Positions 59,314 through 64,000 of a stretch of DNA of 64,000 bases are shown piece after piece; position 1 is the first letter of the stretch; each line of letters begins with the position of its first letter. The position numbers and the translations under genes are program-made. The stretch comes from Kiritimatiellia bacterium (GTDB lineage Bacteria > Verrucomicrobiota > Kiritimatiellia > RFP12 > DVOR01), in NCBI GenBank assembly GCA_017558005.1, contig JAFYWN010000006.1, positions 62,001-126,000 on the forward strand, in the 5' to 3' direction. The notes under the pieces are model-generated. The model saw only the letters and a list, made by a program, of their open reading frames with translations, searched no databases and was not told the origin of the DNA.

Positions 59314-62097
59314 ATGATTGACATTCTTAAACGCCATGGTGTAAATCTGTTTTGGACGGTCGGCATTTTTGTCGTAGCACTGCTCTTTTATGTCGGCACG
59401 TCTGCATTCACACCTTATCCAGGACTTTCCGCAGAATATTTTTCTGCGATTTGTTATCCAGGTTCTGCGCCCGACATTCTAACGGCACCCTTGGATACAA
59501 TTGTTTTCCGCTCGCTGGCAACGCTTTTACCCTATGATCATCTCACACTGTTTGTGGGACTCATCTATGCTGCGATAGGAGCGGGAATTGTAGCCTGCCT
59601 TTTCCGTTGTGCAATTGCAACCTCTCGCCATGCGTGCGTCGACCTGACAGGCATTCGCGACAACGAACTTGACCGCGCACTCTTTGCAATTTCGCATGTC
59701 TCCTTTGAGACAGGCATCGCCACGGCTTTGCTTGCTTTGGCCACGCTTCCGATTTGGGCAATCGCCACACGCCCCTACCCACAAGCCTTAACGGCGCTGG
59801 CTGTGACCTGCATGATTACGTTTGCCCTTGAGTTTCGTTGGCGAGCGACCCAATGTTACCTCTTAAGCCGTTTGCCTGAAGCGCGTCACTGCATCCTGCT
59901 TGCCGTCACCTATGCATTTATTGCCTTTATCACCTTTACGCAGCCCGAACTTGCGCCCGTTTCACTTTTTGCCTTTATTTTGGCGAGTGGAATCTTTTTG
60001 CGCAATGAAGCAGAAGGACGCGGTGCCTACTTACTCTCTGCTGGCGCAGGATTAGTGGTGGGGCTCCTGCTCTCCATCGCGGTCACGGCGGGGTGGGCGC
60101 GCGTCCTGAACGCGGCTCAGATGCCCCTCCCCAATGGCGTCGCACTCTGGGGCCAACACTTCATGACGGGGCTCCTTGGGTTAGTGCCTCGCTTTACCGC
60201 ATTTGAAGGATTAGCCCCGCTCATCATCTTCCTCTCTGCGGCGGCACTCTTCTTCGGGTGTTTCCCCCATGCCTATCTCAAATTTGGCTCACCGATTATT
60301 GGGCAAATTGCCTGCGTCGGGCTTTTGATTGCGATGCTCTTGCAGTGGCCCGAATCGGCATGGGAACTCTTCTGCGAACCCGATGCGATGTCCTTGGTCG
60401 CAGGCTTTATGTTGACCCTCTGCATTGGCGTGCTCTTCGGATCGTGGCTACACACTGGTTTTGGCGAACGCGTCCATTGGTCTCGTTCGAAATTCCGATT
60501 GATTGCCCTGCTCCTTACCTTCGCCTTTTCTGGCTCCCTTACGATTTACTCTGCGATTAAAAATGCCCCTGCAGCCTCTGGCCTGCCCGCCCGTACGGCG
60601 ATGCATACCATTGCGCCGCTTTTAGATGAACTCGTCCCCGAAACAGCCACACTCTGGATGACGCATCACCCAGACACACTCGGCATCGTGGCGCGCCGTT
60701 ACATCTCTGGAAGACCGATTCAACCTCAAGCAGAAACCTTCTCTACGCTCACGCCGGCATCATTGGATCACCACCCCTTCCTCAAAAACGTGGCGGCACA
60801 TGATCCTTTAATTCGCAACCTGACACACGTTGGTGTGGAACCCCTGCGCCAATATCTGCTTGCGACTGCTCCTGAGCTCGGCATCTTAAAACAACTCCCC
60901 CCGCGCAAGACCTCCACCAATGCTGCCCAAGCGGCAAAGCTCTTGAAGGAAACCACGCTTGGAGAGACGGCGATTGGCAACCACTGCACGCTCTTATTGA
61001 ACCAACTCGCCGCCCGAGAACATGCCGCCTGTGCCATTGGAGCAGAGCCCGAAGCGGCCGCCACCCACCTGCGCCTCGCCCACGCACTTGACCCTGAAAA
61101 CCCGAGCATTCCGCTCTCCCTCGCTGCGTTGGAACACGAAGGCGTCGCAATTACACAGGCCGAACGCAATGCCGCCCGCGATGTCTTGGAAGCGCGCCCA
61201 GAACTGCGCCAACCCTCTGAACACACGGCCCTTCTCTTCGAACACCGCTATGGCCCTGTGCGTGCACCGGGATTCTGTTCGGCAAGCCGCTTAAGAAGAT
61301 TTCAATTAGGCAATGCGCCTGCCGTCTTGGCCGAGATTCTTGCGCTCTATCGAACAGACCCAAGCCAACTCTCTTGTCCTGAACGTGCCGTGGCGATTCT
61401 CCACCTTCCCGCAGACGAAGTGGCACAACTCTTGGCCCAAAACCCCCTCTCTGAAACCGACTGGGAACTCTTCTTCTGCCTCTATCCCAACCTCCCGAAG
61501 ACGGACGAGCTCTACCAACAAAACAAGCGTTTCTTCAGTGACAACGATGCGCTCTACACCCTTTTCCGCGAAAAGAACTCGCGTCTGCGTGAACGCATTG
61601 CCGACAAGATGCAGTCCTTCTTCCTTCGCGATGGCACCTTCGCCTATGCGCTCTACTACGTCAATGCCCTCCTGGCAGAGAACAAACTCGAAGAGGCGGT
61701 CAAATTCGTAGGCGGCTTCAACGTTCGTGAACGCCTTGCCAAGACGCCTGCACTCGCCCAAGAGCTTAGTTGCCGCGTCTTAGAAAGCCTAATTAAGGAA
61801 AACCCCACTCGCGCTCGCACCGTGTGTGAGGGATGGTTGCGTTCTGAACCGCGTCAGTACCGACTTTGGACCTATATCCTCTCCAAGGATCTCCCTCCCT
61901 CCTCTGACCCCGAAAGCGAGATTAAGACCTGCCTGCGGTACTATCCCTTACACCCAGTGGCCACCGCTCGCTATGCAGAAATTATTGAGAAAGACCTCGG
62001 GGTGGAGGTCGCAAATCGTTATCGTGACGCCGTGAAAAAAGCCACCGAAGAAGGCTCCTGCCTCCAAAAGGATACCCATGCTCACCGCAGACTTTGA
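59314..62097 (+). CDS. Large polytopic membrane protein with helical-repeat C-terminus
   Basis: The ATG at 59275 lies two bases after a TATAAT box, too close to be transcribed from it, so ATG 59314 (MIDILKRHG) is chosen; either is possible. From there the protein is 927 residues. About ten membrane helices fill residues 10-430 (for example LFWTVGIFVVALLFYVGTS). The rest is soluble and helical, with TPR-like segments (AATHLRLAHALDPENPSIPLSLAALE; ARTVCEGWLRSEPRQYRLW). I do not recognise the family; the layout recalls membrane glycosyltransferase-like proteins with TPR tails. It overlaps queA by 20 bases. Confidence 0.8.
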   Translation: MIDILKRHGVNLFWTVGIFVVALLFYVGTSAFTPYPGLSAEYFSAICYPGSAPDILTAPLDTIVFRSLATLLPYDHLTLFVGLIYAAIGAGIVACLFRCAIATSRHACVDLTGIRDNELDRALFAISHVSFETGIATALLALATLPIWAIATRPYPQALTALAVTCMITFALEFRWRATQCYLLSRLPEARHCILLAVTYAFIAFITFTQPELAPVSLFAFILASGIFLRNEAEGRGAYLLSAGAGLVVGLLLSIAVTAGWARVLNAAQMPLPNGVALWGQHFMTGLLGLVPRFTAFEGLAPLIIFLSAAALFFGCFPHAYLKFGSPIIGQIACVGLLIAMLLQWPESAWELFCEPDAMSLVAGFMLTLCIGVLFGSWLHTGFGERVHWSRSKFRLIALLLTFAFSGSLTIYSAIKNAPAASGLPARTAMHTIAPLLDELVPETATLWMTHHPDTLGIVARRYISGRPIQPQAETFSTLTPASLDHHPFLKNVAAHDPLIRNLTHVGVEPLRQYLLATAPELGILKQLPPRKTSTNAAQAAKLLKETTLGETAIGNHCTLLLNQLAAREHAACAIGAEPEAAATHLRLAHALDPENPSIPLSLAALEHEGVAITQAERNAARDVLEARPELRQPSEHTALLFEHRYGPVRAPGFCSASRLRRFQLGNAPAVLAEILALYRTDPSQLSCPERAVAILHLPADEVAQLLAQNPLSETDWELFFCLYPNLPKTDELYQQNKRFFSDNDALYTLFREKNSRLRERIADKMQSFFLRDGTFAYALYYVNALLAENKLEEAVKFVGGFNVRERLAKTPALAQELSCRVLESLIKENPTRARTVCEGWLRSEPRQYRLWTYILSKDLPPSSDPESEIKTCLRYYPLHPVATARYAEIIEKDLGVEVANRYRDAVKKATEEGSCLQKDTHAHRRL

Positions 62098-63154
62098 TTA
62101 TAATCTCCCTGAAGAGCTCATCGCCCAGGTTCCCCCAGAGGTGCGTGGCACTTCGCGCATGATGGTGTTGAACCGCGAGACCAACACACTTGAGCACAAA
62201 TCCATCTGCGATATTGTGGACTATTTGCGCTCGGGCGACTTGATGATTTTGAACAACACGCGCGTCTTCCCGGCACGCATTCTCGGTGCATGGGAAGATA
62301 CTGGCGGTGCCGCAGAATTACTGCTCCTGAATTGTTGCGAAACCGAACACGAAGTGGAGGGCATCTTCACCTCGCAATGGCGTTGTATGTGTGGCAGTGG
62401 ACGCAAGTCGCGTACCGGTCACACCATCCTCTGCGCCGAGCAGCAACTCCGCGCCGAAGTGCTCAACAAGGACGAAGAAGGACATTCTCTTGTTTGCTTC
62501 CGCTCTGCCAAGCCGCTTATGGCATTATTAGACCAGTACGGTCTCACCCCAGTGCCACCCTATATTCGACGCAATGCCGACGACCCCGAGATGGCGCGCC
62601 TCGACAAGGAGCGTTACCAAACAGTTTATGCCAAGGAAGTGGGCGCAGTGGCGGCCCCTACTGCAGGGCTGCACTTCACCGATGAACTCTTTGAAAAGCT
62701 TGAAGCGGCAGGGGTGCGTCGCGCCTTCGTGACGCTACACGTTGGCCCCGGCACCTTTAAGCCCGTCAAGGCTGAACGTGTGGAAGAGCATCGTATGGAT
62801 GCTGAATTCTACGAAATCCCAGAAGAGACGGCACGCGCCATCCGTGAAACTCGTGCCGCGGGTGGACGCATTGTGGCAGTGGGCTCCACCTCGGTGCGCA
62901 CGCTTGAAACGGTTGCCTCGCTCAACAATGGCGAAATTGTCGCCGCTCAAGGCAGCAGCACCGCCTTCATTTACCCGCCGTACACCTTCAAGGCCATTGA
63001 TGTCATGTTGACCAATTTCCACCTGCCGCAGTCCACCTTAATCATGATGATTTCGGCATTGGCGGGAAGAGAGCGCGTTTTGGCCGCCTATGAAGAGGCC
63101 GTCAAAGCTCGATATCGCTTCTTCTCTTACGGCGATTGTATGTTGATTCTCTAA
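62078..63154 (+). CDS. queA: S-adenosylmethionine:tRNA ribosyltransferase-isomerase
   Basis: This 358-residue enzyme makes epoxyqueuosine in tRNA from 7-aminomethyl-7-deazaguanine. Family signatures are FDYNLPEELIAQVPPEVRGTSRMMVL, LRSGDLMILNNTRVFPARILG, QTVYAKEVGAVAAPTAGLHFT, TLHVGPGTFKPVKAE, HRMDAEFYEIP and MLTNFHLPQSTLIMMISALAG. Length is normal. The start lies inside the end of the upstream gene; no separate promoter is visible. Confidence 0.96.
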   Translation: MLTADFDYNLPEELIAQVPPEVRGTSRMMVLNRETNTLEHKSICDIVDYLRSGDLMILNNTRVFPARILGAWEDTGGAAELLLLNCCETEHEVEGIFTSQWRCMCGSGRKSRTGHTILCAEQQLRAEVLNKDEEGHSLVCFRSAKPLMALLDQYGLTPVPPYIRRNADDPEMARLDKERYQTVYAKEVGAVAAPTAGLHFTDELFEKLEAAGVRRAFVTLHVGPGTFKPVKAERVEEHRMDAEFYEIPEETARAIRETRAAGGRIVAVGSTSVRTLETVASLNNGEIVAAQGSSTAFIYPPYTFKAIDVMLTNFHLPQSTLIMMISALAGRERVLAAYEEAVKARYRFFSYGDCMLIL

Positions 63155-63168
63155 GGACCTCGCCCCAT

Positions 63169-64000
63169 ATGAACGGCACCCCTTACGTTTTTATTCTGGC
63201 AGGCGGACGCGGTGAGCGTCTGTGGCCGCTTTCATCGGCGGCCTGTCGGAAGCCGTTCATCAAGTTGTTTGAGGGGAAGTCGTTATTGGAATTAACATTG
63301 GCACGGCTTGAGGGCTTCGTCCCCTTGAAGCACGTGCGAATCCTCACGGCGCAGGAATTGCGGGGTGCTGTTCGAGAAGCCGTGCCCGACTTCCCCGAAG
63401 CGCAAATCCTCTGTGAACCCGAAGGGCGCAATACCGCCGCGGCATTAGCCTATGCTTGCGGTTGCCTTCGCCAAGAATCACCCGATGTAATCGGCGTGGT
63501 CTTACCCGCAGACCATCTCATTCAAGATGCGACAGCCTTTCAAGCGGCGCTCACCGCCGCCTGTGAATTGGCAGAGGCCCGACAGGAAATTGTCACGGTA
63601 GGGATTGAACCCACTGCGCCCGCCACAGCTTATGGTTACATCGCCTGCGGTGCCGCATTGGAAACGCGCGCTGGATGCCGCACCTGCGAGGGTGCAGGGT
63701 TCACGGAAAAGCCCGACCTTGCCACCGCAAAGGCTTACTTAAACACGGGTAACTTCCTTTGGAATGCGGGCATTTTCGTTTGGACGGCCGAGACACTTTA
63801 TGCGCGTTTTCGTGCCGATGCTCCCGCATTTCTGCCCCTCATTGAGGCGCCTACAAAGGCGGATGCATTTTATCCCCAATTACCTGCCATCGCCTTTGAC
63901 TATGCGATTATGGAACCCTGCCCCGCCTTTTCGGTGGTGCGAGGCACCTTTGATTGGGATGATGCGGGTACCTTTGCGGCGATTGAACGTCACCTTCCCG
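63169..64000 (+). CDS. manC: Mannose-1-phosphate guanylyltransferase (partial)
   Basis: The frame starts at ATG 63169 with AAGGACC 12 bases upstream and runs off the right edge after 277 codons. The nucleotidyltransferase motifs are clear: FILAGGRGERLWPLS, RKPFIKLF, EPEGRNTAAALAYA, VVLPADHLI, TAYGYIACG, GFTEKPD, FLWNAGIFVW and SVVRGTFDWDDAGTF. It makes GDP-mannose for glycans. Whether a C-terminal isomerase domain follows is not visible. Confidence 0.93.
   Translation, partial: MNGTPYVFILAGGRGERLWPLSSAACRKPFIKLFEGKSLLELTLARLEGFVPLKHVRILTAQELRGAVREAVPDFPEAQILCEPEGRNTAAALAYACGCLRQESPDVIGVVLPADHLIQDATAFQAALTAACELAEARQEIVTVGIEPTAPATAYGYIACGAALETRAGCRTCEGAGFTEKPDLATAKAYLNTGNFLWNAGIFVWTAETLYARFRADAPAFLPLIEAPTKADAFYPQLPAIAFDYAIMEPCPAFSVVRGTFDWDDAGTFAAIERHLP

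Overview
No rRNA, tRNA or other phylogenetic marker is present, so the organism cannot be named from this window. The DNA looks like a chromosome segment of a Gram-negative bacterium of moderate GC. Lipoboxes, a secretin and a BspA-type surface protein support this. The mix of a Tad pilus locus rich in FHA domains, a six-domain ribosomal protein S1 and very large exported proteins would suit the Verrucomicrobiota/Kiritimatiellota/Lentisphaerota group, but that is a guess.

Region 1 (1-26.5 kb, minus strand) is one long Tad/Flp pilus locus. In transcription order it encodes CpaB, a CpaC-like secretin, an FHA-CpaF fusion ATPase, TadB, TadC, two membrane FHA proteins, two Flp-type pilins, the prepilin peptidase, TadE, a TadG-like protein, two exported proteins of unknown function, a second TadE-like protein, a small exported protein, a PP2C phosphatase, a second CpaF ATPase without FHA, a transmembrane Ser/Thr kinase and lipoproteins. 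Kinase, phosphatase and three FHA proteins in the same locus imply that the pilus is controlled by threonine phosphorylation. The locus is bracketed by two lipoprotein genes that share a 3' hairpin. The lipoprotein at its head has a C9 tract inside its promoter spacer. A partial BspA-like leucine-rich-repeat protein lies at the left edge.

Region 2 (26.5-28 kb) is non-coding. It holds an ~0.8 kb element that recurs inverted at 58.5-59.15 kb, with conserved internal architecture: a tandem GC-rich unit, a GC palindrome, three TTATCAACA boxes, three operator-like sites about 22 bp apart and an outward-facing promoter.

Region 3 (28-44 kb, plus strand) is housekeeping: rpsA, pyrE, an UgpC/MsmK-type ABC ATPase, topA, a YbgC-like thioesterase, a YggS-family PLP protein, an alpha/beta hydrolase, a HAD phosphatase, a radical SAM protein, nadE (with an apparently dead glutaminase domain), a sugar-phosphate transferase, a CPBP protease and nfnAB.

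Region 4 (44.1-50.3 kb) is an AT-richer surface-glycan insert (SGNH hydrolase, GT2, GNAT, two DegT-type aminotransferases, ATP-grasp ligase). It is flanked on the right by a 39-bp copy of the nfnB 3' end.

Region 5 (50.4-64 kb) has a membrane-anchored PstS-like protein, a VIT/DUF2135 protein, a beta-propeller, rarA, a Fic protein bracketed by 92-93 bp copies of the rarA promoter, the second dispersed element, a polytopic membrane protein, queA and a partial manC.
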